DNA from: Monarcha castaneiventris obscurior
Lineage: Eukaryota > Chordata > Aves > Passeriformes > Monarchidae
Reading direction: 5' to 3'
Length of the DNA: 64,000 bases
NCBI GenBank assembly: GCA_026261815.1
Contig: JAMPIT010000174.1
Span: 14,942,001-15,006,000 of the forward strand
A program made the translations under genes and the position numbers. The stretch's first letter is position 1. Every line of letters begins with the position of its first letter. The notes beneath the pieces are model-generated. The model made no database searches. It was not told where the DNA came from and saw only the letters and a list, made by a program, of their open reading frames with translations. Shown here in pieces: positions 12,915 through 22,772 of this stretch.

Positions 12915-13640
12915 ATTGATGAGGGATGACCAAGGATGGGGCTGTCATTCAGAGCAAGCTCAGCAGGCTGGAGGAGAGGGCCAGCAGGAAATGTGTGAAA
13001 TTCAAGGACAAATGCTGAGGCCTGCACCCAGGAGGGAAGAGGGGCTTGCAGTGGTAAAGGCTGTGAATGGGCAGGCAAGGGCTGGGAATGGGCAGGCTGG
13101 GGAGGTGCTCTGCTGGAAGGGACGAGGGGTGGGTGTGTGTCCTGTGGGAGGTCACCACAAGCCAGCAGTGAGCCCTGGCAGCAAACCAAGCCGACATCCT
13201 GGGCTGCATGGAGAGCATCAGAGCCGGGACAGTGAGGGAAGTGATAATCACCCTCCCACCCCACAAAAAACCTACCTGCTAAGTCATGTGCTATATATAC
13301 CACATTTAGATACTGCATCTAATTTCTGGTGCCTCCAGTACACACAATGGACAAACTGGAAGGAGTTCAGGGGAGGGCCACCAGCGTGGCTGGTCAGGCT
13401 CAAGCTGTCGCCTGCCAGCAGAGGCTGAGGGAGCTGGGCTTGTTCAGCCTGGAGCAGAGACAGATTTGGGGCGCCTAAGAGCAGCACACTGCCCTGGTAT
13501 CTTTGGGGAATTTCTCAAGAAGTTTTAGCAGGGCTTTTTGCAGTGGCATCTGGCAGGGGTGAGAGGCAAGGGGCATGAGTTTCAACAAGAGAGGTTCAGG
13601 CTGGATATCAGGTAAGACGTTCACAATGCAGACAGTCAAG
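12915..13640 (+). mobile_element. CR1 LINE fragment (ORF2 3' portion)
   Basis: Sense CR1, with landmarks GGCTGGGGAGGTGCTCTGCT (about 13097), AGCCAGCAGTGAGCCCTGGC (about 13160), ATCCTGGGCTGCATGGAGAG (about 13196), a degenerate CTGGTGCCTCCAGTACACAC (about 13327), GGGCTTGTTCAGCCTGGAGC (about 13436) and AACAAGAGAGGTTCAGGCTG (about 13580). This is the order expected in CR1 ORF2. The reading frame is broken by indels and substitutions, so it is a dead copy. The 182-codon open frame across 12880-13428 is a by-product of the repeat, in a frame without reverse-transcriptase character. It lacks the canonical 3' terminus. Confidence 0.85.
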
Positions 13641-14382
13641 TAGTACAAAAAATTACCCACTGAGTCTGTGAAGCTTCCTGCTTTTTATTTTGTTATTCTT
13701 TTGAACAGGAGGATCCATGGTCTGGGGGTATGGGATGCTAAAGCATGTGGCACGGTTACACCAGGATCAGAGATCCAAGTATCACTAATTATGTGATACT
13801 TTTGCCACATCCACAAGAAATGTAAGCGATCATTTCCTAGGGATCCTCAAGGCCTAAAGCTGTATAGGATGAAACTAATGGCAGAGGTGCTCTATAGATC
13901 ACATAAGTACAAGTCCTCAGGGGTCTGGCTTTCCTGTCAGAGGGATATTCTGCATACATCTATCCCCTAAAAAGCAGTTCCAGTGCAGCTGGTGTTTTTA
14001 TTGGTATGGTACAATTCCCACTTAGGGCCTGTGGGACATCACCTGGGGCTCATTTGTTAACAATAGGATTCACTGAATTTCACCTTCAGCAGTCTACAAA
14101 TTAGACCCCTAGAGCTCAATTTTTCTTTAATAAATGCAGGAATCAATGCCATTTGAGTTGCCCTGGAGTATCCAGCACGGCCCAGGTTTAGGAAAGTGAA
14201 TATAGGCCTTAAAGTGGGATTCAGCTCACAGACTCATCACTCTAAGCTTAGGGATCCTTAGCTGAATATCTGGATGCACCAGACTCCTATGCTTGTACTA
14301 TTTAGAGCCCTTGAAATGGACTAAGAGAGCTGGAGGTCACAAATGCTCTATTCATCCTGCATCATGTCTGCAAGCCCTTGGA

Positions 14383-14600
14383 ATCATTGAATTGTTTGGG
14401 TTGGAAAAGACCTTTAAGATCATTGAGCCCAGCCATCAATCCACCACTGCCCTTCTTTGCAGTGGCTGCAGCTAAGCAGTCAGCAGGGTATCCTTGGGTA
14501 CTGGGGGCAATACTTGAAATCTCTACTAGTAGAGAAAACTCCATTTTGCTCCTGTTGTCCTCTTACAGCCACTGGAAAGTCAGCAACACCTCCAGATGGC
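14383..14600 (-). mobile_element. CR1 LINE fragment
   Basis: The plus strand carries GGAATCATTGAATTGTTTGG, then GGTTGGAAAAGACCTTTAAG, then a degenerate CATTGAGCCCAGCCATCAAT. This is the antisense 3' end of a CR1 subfamily. Similarity is clear for about 90 bases and weak after 14475, so the right boundary is approximate. Confidence 0.7.
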
Positions 14601-15599
14601 TCCCTCACTGCCTAGACTTTGGCACACTACTTCAGGTGGGAATAATTGTCTGCAGGATGTGTTTTGTTACCCTGAGTAGTGGAGATGGCTACAGGCTAAA
14701 GCAGCAGCCCTTGTCTGCTGGGCTGAGGTTGAGGTTCCTGAGCAGATGCATTGGTATCTCAACAGCTCTGTGGCCTTTGTCAAAGACACCTGTGTGGCAT
14801 CACCATGGGCTGAAACAGCACCTGTGCTGTGGCATAGATCAGCACAGCACCTTCCTCTGTTATTGCTGCTGCACAATCAGATCTGGCTTTTTCTGATTTC
14901 CAAATGACCTGTCTTTAATACGCCCCAGGTATCCCCCACTCCTCAGGTGGCTTCTCTGCTGCCTCCTTCAAAACCACAGGGCTTGAACTCACATGTGCAC
15001 CAATGAAAGCAGCTGTATCTATTCAGAGGAGGATGGTGAATGAGAGGGTATTTTACCTTCACACATGCTTCCTATTTACCTCTAAATAATGTATCACATG
15101 TAAACAAACATGCATTGCCTTGTGGTTCCACACTAAATAGGGAGTTCTGCCTGGGTGAGAAGGGCAGGACAACTGCAAAAATTTCATTAGGTATGTTTAT
15201 TTTATCACTGAACTTAGGCTTTTGGAGATGGCAAAACTTCTAGTCATGCTGCAGAAAGAGAGGTAATGTCTAAAATTCTCCTTTTTCACTTGCCTATATG
15301 CCAAAAGCCTTCTAGGGTTTCTGGTCCAACTGTAACAGGCTACTTAGCTACTGTTTTATTAAAGATATGGTAGCCCCAGGTAGCTGGGGCTGAGAAGAGG
15401 ACAGAGAGCTCTGATCCATTGACATGGACCCTTAGGAATATTTAAGCACACCAGCAGAATCCCAGATGGGCTGGGAAATGTGACATTCTCATGCACTGAT
15501 AAAAGACAAGAAGGATGGCCCAGCCCATGGTTGGCTAGTTTGACATTACTTTGGCAAAATAATGGACATATTGATATGGATATAAAGACATTAAAAATG

Positions 15600-16530
15600 A
15601 GGTAAACAATTAATGCCAATCAACATGTTTTTTAAGGAAGAAAGGGTTGTCAAACTGGATTTCATTCTTTGATATGATTGTAGGTTTTGGCTGATAAAAG
15701 TAATTGCAAAGATGGAATATATTCTGACTTTTGTATATTTGACAGCACAACACATTCTGATTAAAAAATTAGCATTCTCTCCTATCAATACAAGGCACAT
15801 AAAATGGATTAAGAATGGGTTGACATGTCAACAAAGAAGCTGTCAAAAGAGACTCACTGTAGGAGAGTGGTTTTTTTTTTTTTTTAGAGAGGGTCGGAAT
15901 GCTATTGAATATTTTCACTAATGACTTGGAAGTAAATATCAAAACTGTTGACAACATTGGAAAATGTTGGAGGGAACTAGGAGTTGCACAGAAGTGCTCT
16001 CAGTGTGGTTGTAAGGAAGCTTTTGAGTGGAAAACCAGGCCACGCACACAGGAACCTGGAGTGCAATGCATCCCAAAGGGATTTCAGCATCCTAAAGGAG
16101 CAGCCCTAAATAATTCTGCCAATAGGGTGTTTTGTGGCTTTTGCGTGTTATTTTTGCAGGGACTGATGCAATCCCTGACTGTGTCATTCAGAGGAGTGGA
16201 GTAAGTATGAGATTTTCAATTTCTGCATGTTGCACCTCCTGATGTTGAAATAACATATCTGGTTCTGGTAACCAACCCAAATTTACAAAGAATGTCAGGC
16301 AAAAAGGAAAAAGTTGCAGAAATAAAGCACACAAATTATTCAGGGACTGAAAAACCACTATTGTGTGTAGATGCTTCCAGAGCATAGTATATTTATTTTA
16401 TGAACGAGGGATGAAAAGCAACTTGAGACCTGCTTATGAGTGCCTTTGGGGGGAAATGGCAGATGCAGAAGGGCTCTTTAATGTAGCAGAACAGAGCGGA
16501 GCCAAAACCTACAGAGAAAACATCTGCAGA
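15600..16530 (+). mobile_element. Ancient CR1 LINE, reverse-transcriptase region
   Basis: The order of motifs matches an old amniote CR1/LINE ORF2 in sense orientation: GGCTGATAAAAGTAATTGCA, then a degraded version of the segment encoding D-x-x-KAFD (about 15705-15745), then CACATTCTGATTAAAAAATT, ATAAAATGGATTAAGAATGG, then TTTTCACTAATGACTTGGAA (the FINDL-like block, about 15910) and AAAACTGTTGACAACATTGG (the FADD-like block, degraded). It is far more diverged than the other copies, with stops and indels throughout, so it is probably the oldest insertion here. The 16100-16530 extension is less certain. Confidence 0.65.
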
Positions 16531-17159
16531 AGCACGTGCAGGGATTCAGCAGATCGTGCACCTCTGGGAAGCGGTGGACTTTTGCCCCAGGTCCCAGTGC
16601 CTTCAGATTAAAATTGAAATATTTTGGTTGTGTATTTGTTGATCAAACATGGGATGAGGGAGGAACTGTTGACCTACATGTGAAAGGTGAGATTTGGTGA
16701 TTTATTGGTCCCCTCTATCTCTCTACTGAAAGCCATGGAGCTGTGAGGCCAACAGTTGAAGGAGCTGACAGACCCACCAGTTTCTTTCCTACAGGGCTTC
16801 ATCTCTGCTCTTCCTCCTGCCTCTTTCCAAATTCCCTCCCTCCCTCCCCTCTATGGTCTCCATCCTGAGGCACTACACAACGCTAAGAGTGAAATGTCTC
16901 AAGCTGTTGGTTGGAGGGACAGGAGATAATGCTGAAAATTTTGCCTGGTGTGTTCTCAGGCGGGTTTTCAGAGGGGAAAACACCAGAAAAACTTTGTGCC
17001 AGGAGTCAGCCCACTTTTCAAACTGACACTGTCTCCTTTTGCTGGCAACTTAGGAATTTATGCATGTCCTGTGAGTGAGATGTCCCCAGAGCAGCCGGGG
17101 AGGCTGGGACATCATTCCCTGAAGTGCCGTCTTGAGGAAACAAATCTCTGAGATTCAAA

Positions 17160-17420
17160 TGCTCCTTTGTTTATGAAATAAAGTCCACCAGACCTATTGC
17201 CAATTGTTTATGCTAAAGAGCACACTCCCATTAATGCTAATGGTGCTTTGGAGCATAAATCCTTGCTAATTGATATAGGAATGTATCCCAGAAGAGTTTA
17301 CTTTACTGCTGATTTAGCTGATAGATATAAATGTGTGAGAGGGAAATATTAGCATTCATGTAAAACAATTAGGTTATCAACAGGGGCAAATGATTCAGAA
17401 AATGACTGCAACTTTCCAGT
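17160..17420. promoter_or_regulatory. Possible conserved non-coding element
   Basis: A repeat-free AT-rich block with many developmental-type motifs: TTGTTTATGC (forkhead-like), ATTAATGCTAATGG and TTGCTAATTGATA (homeodomain or POU-like), and GATTTAGCTGATAG. It has no open frame of note and no homopolymer decay. The call rests on motif density and sequence character only. No alignment was available. Confidence 0.25.
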
Positions 17421-18871
17421 TCCCTTTAATGGAAAAAAAAAAGAAAGTCTGCTAATGAGGAAAATCAGAGGGAATACAAATATGAGCTAATCATTGCAGT
17501 TACTTAATATTTGTGTTACATCAGCAGCCCTCGAAAAGCAGGGCAGGGTTCTCACCTGAGCTGTGTGCTGATGTGGGATGGACAGGACCATCCTGCTGCC
17601 CACCAAGGCCAACCTTCCCTGTGACCTCTCTGGTGGAGCAGTAATTTTGGCTTACAAGGCTGAGGCACCTGGCCGCTAGATGTTGAGCTCAGTAATGTTT
17701 ACTAAATATGCATGAATAGAATGATACAAGCAGCAGATAGATTTCCACAATTTAATTTTTTTTTTTTTTTCAGATAATATAATGGCATATGAAAAGTGAG
17801 GCAGTAATGCAGTTCAAAAGAAAAAAAGAAAGCAACCCCTCTCCCTCCCCTCCCCTCATTCTCCTGGATCTTTCTGCCAAAGGCTGACATTTTTGAAAGT
17901 TTGATAAATACAAGAATTATGGGCATTTCCATAAAAATCAGATTGTTTAAAATCTACAATTTTGTGGCAAATGTACAGCCATTGAAGGAATAATTTTTTT
18001 CAGCATACTCAACAGTTTTACCTATTCGATTCCCATTTAGTTCATGGGTTTTGATGTGAAAATTATTTTTTAAGAAAAGGCTCAGATACAGGAAACATAC
18101 AGTAAGCCACACACCTTCCCCAAAAAGATACTTTGACCTCCAGTGTGGAATCTGTGGCATTTTGAGCATATGGGTTTTCATTTCTTAACTCTAAACCTAT
18201 CTAGAATCAGGAGGAAAAAAAGTCATATACCAAAAATACAGTATTGTATTATTTTATGGCATTTTCTCATACACATATTTTAGGTATTTTTTGATTTTAG
18301 TGCAAAACCAAGCTCATTTGCTTCTGCAAATACAGAAAGAGAGAAAAATTTCTGCATTTTAGAATCTTTTGTTGTAAGTCACTGAATGGCAAGACTTTTT
18401 CTCCCCACAGATTTCAGAAAGCCTAATTTTCAAAGTCTCCATTATTAATGAAATACCAAGCGAATTAGTTAACATTTGCCTGGGCATGATTAAAGACCAT
18501 GCACCCAGGAAGATTTCATATAACAAAAAGCGCCCAACCCTAGAAACATTTTTTTTTTCCATTTAATGCTCATAAAATTTTACAGACAACAGAATCCTTT
18601 CTTAAGCTTTATTTAAGAAATCGAATACTATTATAGTTCAATATATATAAGACACATCCAGTATTGTGTTCCTGATAGCAAGTGCATAGATTTTGTTAAG
18701 ATATCATTTTTATATTTAATTTTTTTTTATTTGTTACTCAGTAGCACGTTTCATGATCACACGAAGGGATATTCCCAGTGATTTTGCTAAGAGCATGAGA
18801 GAAAAAACAGAACACAGCAAAGTAGTGAAACTACAACAGAGATGAGGAACAAAAACGATCAGGCAAACTAT

Positions 18872-18954
18872 CAGTACAGTCGATTCCTGATAAGTGAATA
18901 ATCTGATTGCTTGGTCACAATGCTTTATTCACTTATCAGGAATGATTCACACTA
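18872..18954 (-). other. Near-perfect RNA hairpin, pre-miRNA-like
   Basis: The arms 18883-18901 (ATTCCTGATAAGTGAATAA on the plus strand) and 18925-18943 are perfectly complementary over 19 bp. Inside, 18906-18909 (ATTG) pairs with 18918-18921 (CAAT), leaving an 8-base loop. Outside the 19-bp stem, a short internal loop is followed by a 7-pair lower stem (18948-18954 with 18872-18878) that needs G-U pairs on the minus strand. These would be A-C mismatches on the plus strand, so the CELF2-sense RNA folds better. Size and shape resemble a microRNA precursor, but no known microRNA is recognised. It could instead be a structural element of the distal CELF2 3'UTR. Confidence 0.45.
18924..18929 (-). 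terminator. Candidate distal poly(A) signal of CELF2
   Basis: AATAAA on the minus strand, sitting at the junction of the 19-bp stem and the loop of the hairpin at 18872-18954. Five of its six bases are paired. Downstream in the RNA (about 18860-18785) the sequence is U/GU-rich, for example GATCGTTTTTGTTCC and GCTGTGTTCTGTTTTTT, as expected of a downstream element, although rather distant. Use of this site would give a 3'UTR of about 8.0 kb. Confidence 0.3.
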
Positions 18955-19481
18955 CATTTTGTTAAACTGTTTTCCTTAGCCTAATACCTAAGAGTCACAC
19001 TGGGCAAAGGCACACACACTCTGGCAGGCTATTCTTTAATCAGCGAGTCTTGTGACAGTTTGGTAATTTCCCATGGCGATACACATATAGCTAACAAAGA
19101 GACATTTTGCTAACACTGCAAGGTGCCTTACATAATTGAAATTAAAAGCATGTGTTTAAGCAGGACAAACTGTTCAGCTGCATTGCTTTAAGGAACTCAT
19201 TTTTTCCCCCACTGTTGAAATTAAAAAAAAAAAAAAGAAAGAAAGAAAACCCTGTATCTTTCAGCCCTGAGTATTTAAAAGAAACCTAACTGCAGTATAA
19301 GTCTTTTTTTTTCAGCTGTATTTTTGGAAGAAAAGACCCTTCACAAAGCTCTAGTTTCTTTCCTAAGACCGAGTTTGGAGGAAAAAAAAGAGAAAAGAAA
19401 AAAAGAAAACATCCACAGCAAGCTAAAAAAAAAAACCCAGAGAGCAATTCTGATTCATCCATCATGCAAGTCAAGACTTAC

Positions 19482-19709
19482 TTAACTGAATCCACTGGTG
19501 TCAAAATTATCCAAATCGAGATCATAAAATCTAGTGGTGTCAAAGACCCAGGATTTAGTCTGACCATCAGGTTCTGCTTTCCTGCCTGGGCTGTCTGGTA
19601 CAGGCTCCTGTGGTTTTAGATTAAACCTAGAGCTGTTTGGACCCCTGACAACAGACCCTGTGGGACGGCACTGGAGCTTGCTGGGGGCTCCAGACTCATC
19701 ACTTGTTTG
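19482..19709 (-). other. Exon-like open block (76 codons) in the CELF2 3' region
   Basis: On the minus strand a long pyrimidine tract with a branch-point-like TTTCTAAT leads to AG at 19711-19710. An open frame of 75 sense codons and a TAA follows. The TAA is immediately followed by GTAAGT (19481-19476), a consensus 5' splice site. The block is less AT-rich than its surroundings and its peptide is not low complexity. It starts QTSDESGAPSKL, has a P/E/K-rich middle and ends with acidic DLDLDNFDTSGFS. No known domain is recognised. A phase-0 donor would be needed, whereas the CELF2 coding junctions seen here are phase 1, so direct in-frame splicing from exon 32234-32377 does not fit. It may be an alternatively spliced 3'UTR exon, or chance. 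Confidence 0.3.
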
Positions 19710-20490
19710 CTTCTCATGGAAACGGAAAAGTGAAAAAAAGAAAAAAAAATTAGAAAAATAGATCGAGCAGTAACAACCAGGCCAACTCACAAGCCACCAG
19801 AAAATTTCAAAAGTCTTCCAAACGCAGGAACCAATGTTGCTGCTGACACCACACGGAAACACCCAGTGCGCCAGGACCTTGTCGGACTGTGTTGATGGGG
19901 CTGTGTGTGTGTGTGAGCCAAAGCCAGAGCGCCAGAAAGACCAGGGGAGAGGAGACAAGAGGGAGGAGTGTCATTTGGGTCTCATAAGAGCACTTTTAAG
20001 TGGTCTTCGATTCCTGAGCATTACAGAAAGTGGGACAAAGGAAAGGGATGGGGGCGTATGGCTTGAATTCCAGAGAGCACTCGCCAGTGCTTCTCTCTCC
20101 TCCTTAGGTTTGGTTTGGTTGGTTTTGTTTTGTTTTTTTTTCCCCCCTCTCCAAATTGTAAGGTTTGTATCTGCGATCAGAGGAGAGAAGAGACTTTCTG
20201 TAAACCAGAACAACATAGATTTTTCTTTTGCAGCTTTTATTTCATTATGGTAGACACTGGTTGGGGGAGAGCAGAGAGACTCTTGTGAGGAGGAAAAAAT
20301 TATAGGAAATGAAAGAATAAAAAAGCTAAGAGCCAACTGTAAAAAATAATGAGAAAAAAAGTGCTATGGTATTTCTTTAGTCCCTTTTGAGATTTGTGTA
20401 ATACTATCAGCCAATGCTGAGAATGATCTGCTTTGTAAGCCCACAGCAAAAATATCACCCATTGGAACAACGGGGGATCTTTTTCCATCA

Positions 20491-20496
20491 TTTATT
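20491..20496 (-). terminator. Candidate main poly(A) signal of CELF2
   Basis: The minus strand reads AAATAAATGATGG. It is followed within about 20-60 bases by GU-rich sequence (CCCGTTGTTCC, then ATATTTTTGCTGTGGG). A second AATAAA lies just upstream in the RNA at 20507-20512. Cleavage near 20470 would give a 3'UTR of about 6.4 kb, close to the long 3'UTR I remember for mammalian CELF2. Of the many AATAAA hexamers in the region, this has one of the better downstream contexts. Confidence 0.4.
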
Positions 20497-22740
20497 TCTC
20501 CTTCTTTTTATTTTTTTTTTACTTCCACTGGCTTTAGTAGAAAGTTTTCCTGTGCTCACTTGGATTTTGTTATATTTTTAAAAGAATTATATGTATAACT
20601 GCACATAACAAGCTTGATCACCTGGTAGGATTTTGCAGGCTCTCCCAGCCCTAGTTAAGATGTGATTAGTTTCTAGGGAGAGTTTGAGTAACACCATATG
20701 CCATCAGATTACTGTGCAGTTTGGAAGAAATCCCAAGGCTATATCCTCCTCTTCTTGAATGTTTCATATGCTTCTGTGAAGTAGTGGCAGACTATTATTT
20801 TTTTTTTAACAACTAGGAAGAAATGATCTCCATAATCCACACTTTCCAGACTGACTGAAATGTCACAGCAAAAAAAAAACTTTTCAGGTGGCTTCTGTGT
20901 ATTTGTGTGCAGAAGGTTTTGCAGTTCGAAGGCTAACAAAAACTACCTTCAATAGGACTTTGCAGGAAACTCATTTAAAATGCTTCCTGCTCTGAGAGAT
21001 TATCCAAGTGATAAGGCATGACTAGGGGGAGGAAGAGAGGAAAAAAAAAAATCGAAGAAACCAGAACATGTCTAAAATGTACAAATCCTCTTTTGCCCCC
21101 CAATCAGCTATTCACTTAGGTGGAATCGACTGTATCTTTTGTACACAACCAACAAATAGAGAAAAAAAAAAACAGGCACGTGAAACAGTGAGGTGTGCAG
21201 ATGTATTACCAACACAGAATGACCACCAACAATACAACACACAAAGTAGAGAGACAAGTATTAGGAAAATGGTTTAATATTGGAGACAGAAGCAAAAAAC
21301 TGCATCACACAATAACATACGTTACAAAAATAAGTCTGACTGTTTCAACTACACGGTTATGTTCACAATGAGGACAGAAGAATCAGAAAAAACTCTGATC
21401 TAAACAGCAAAAAAGCAAACCCCTAACGTTTTAACTAATACATTTATCCACGCAAAGTGACCGAGTACTCCTAATTCTAATTACCTTATTGTGTAACTGC
21501 ACAATACAGAATAAAAAGTGAAACTTACCGCTTTTGTTAAGACAAAATTCTAAACACTAGATATAAGCAAAGGGAAAAAAAGAAATCAAGCCAAAGTTTT
21601 GAATTCTCAAAACAAAACCAACTCTCTTTCTACCGTCCAGAAATCAAACTTGAAAATCAGTCATGATCGAGGGGGCCCACAAGAGTAAGCCACAAAAATT
21701 TCCATTTGTTTTTTAATCTCCAGTATAAAAAGTTCCACTGGTACAAAATGCATAAGTACAATCAAGTTGTAGAAATAGGAAAGCCTGCTTTTTTTTTTTG
21801 CTTTTTTTTTGTTCTTTTTTTTTTGGCTCAAATTCCATCAAACAACAAAATCCAAATGCATCAATAAAACAGAAACAATACTCAAATGGTCTTACAGTTT
21901 CCACTAGATTGCATTAACTTTGGCTTTTCTCAGACAATACTTAAAAACTAGTTTGTAATTCTAAACAAAATGATAGTATTATTAATCTACAAACAACAAT
22001 TCCCACAGCACGAAAAAAACACAAATACATAGGTTTGTTTTTTTTTTTTCTTTTTGTATGACATTATCCAAAAAGGTAATGAAACTACAGGATATTTTTT
22101 TCCTTTTGTTAATTAGCACTTAAGATAATAAAAACAGAAACAGTAAAATGATTCCAGAGTAGCACAAGCCAAGGAACTGTAACCCCTATGGTGAAAGAAA
22201 GATGAACTTGTTACTCCTTTGAGGACTGCCATTTCATTGCAATTAGCTAATTTGTTTGAAAAAACAACTAGTCTAGTCTTTTGATTAGAATTTTGTAAAG
22301 CAATTTCCCTTGTTTTACTTCCTCTCTTATTAGGCCCTTGCACCCTTGCAGCTTTTTCCTTTCATTATTTTGAAAGAGAACTGGTAGATAATTTGCCTCC
22401 CAGGAGGCGTGTGTTTGGGTTTTTGGTTTTGGATTTGAATTTTTTTTTTTTTTTTTTTCCAGAGATGGACACTTTTTCTAAGCAATGACTCATCTCAGTT
22501 GACTGGAAGTACAGAAACATTGCTCCTCTCCCACTGCTAAGCCAATGTCCCGTGGAGTAATTCAGGGCAGCCTGGTGCCGAGTTACACTGCCCAAGGACC
22601 AGAGGCATCACCGCTCTAACTGGACTGGAAAACCCACAGGACACACCAGGGCATCTACAAAAGCTTTGGAAATTTAGACGGTGGGTACAATGAGAAAAAT
22701 TAGTGAAACAGTCTCTAAACAATCCAAATGATGATCTCAT

Positions 22741-22772
22741 ATTATATATATATATGTACATATATATAATAT
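22741..22772. other. AU palindrome with a Pumilio-like site
   Basis: An (AT)n tract centred on the perfect palindrome TATATATGTACATATATA. On the CELF2-sense strand, TGTACATA (22760-22753) matches the Pumilio consensus UGUANAUA. The palindrome could form a short AU hairpin covering the site. Pumilio binding is inference from the motif. Confidence 0.35.

Larger units (their letters stand above)
1..18870. other. Intergenic flank 3' of CELF2
   Basis: No coding exon is recognisable on either strand across this block. Open frames are short, lack recognisable domains and overlap repeats or low-complexity sequence. Contents that can be named are CR1 fragments, homopolymer tracts, small direct duplications and two possible conserved non-coding blocks, all listed separately. 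In human, the gene beyond the 3' end of CELF2 is USP6NL, on the opposite strand and at a large distance (from memory). Nothing resembling USP6NL coding sequence is seen here, which fits a wide intergenic gap. Outside the listed items (for example 1-1467, 1528-3346, 3471-5550, 6111-7847, 9848-12914 and 13641-14382) I see nothing distinctive. Confidence 0.6.
18900..20469 (-). other. CELF2: Possible extended CELF2 3'UTR
   Basis: The segment continues the AU-rich, homopolymer-rich character of the upstream 3'UTR with no recognisable transposon. It contains the exon-like block at 19482-19709 and the hairpin near 18.9 kb. Another AATAAA lies at 20236-20241. Whether it is transcribed as CELF2 3'UTR depends on which poly(A) signal is used, which sequence alone does not settle. 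Confidence 0.3.

Noticed and set aside
12880..13428. 182-codon plus-strand open frame
   Set aside because: It overlaps a CR1 fragment in a frame without reverse-transcriptase motifs, and the 5' end extends into unrelated sequence.
14378..14896. 172-codon plus-strand open frame
   Set aside because: It starts inside a CR1 fragment and continues into unrelated sequence with no recognisable domain.
1..18870. Expected neighbour USP6NL on the plus strand
   Set aside because: No exon resembling a TBC-domain protein or its C-terminus could be recognised. It is presumably beyond the left edge.
18883..18943. Hairpin as the terminal inverted repeats of a DNA transposon
   Set aside because: The whole unit would be only about 60 bp, with no internal transposon sequence or TA duplication. 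An RNA structure fits better, although this is not excluded.
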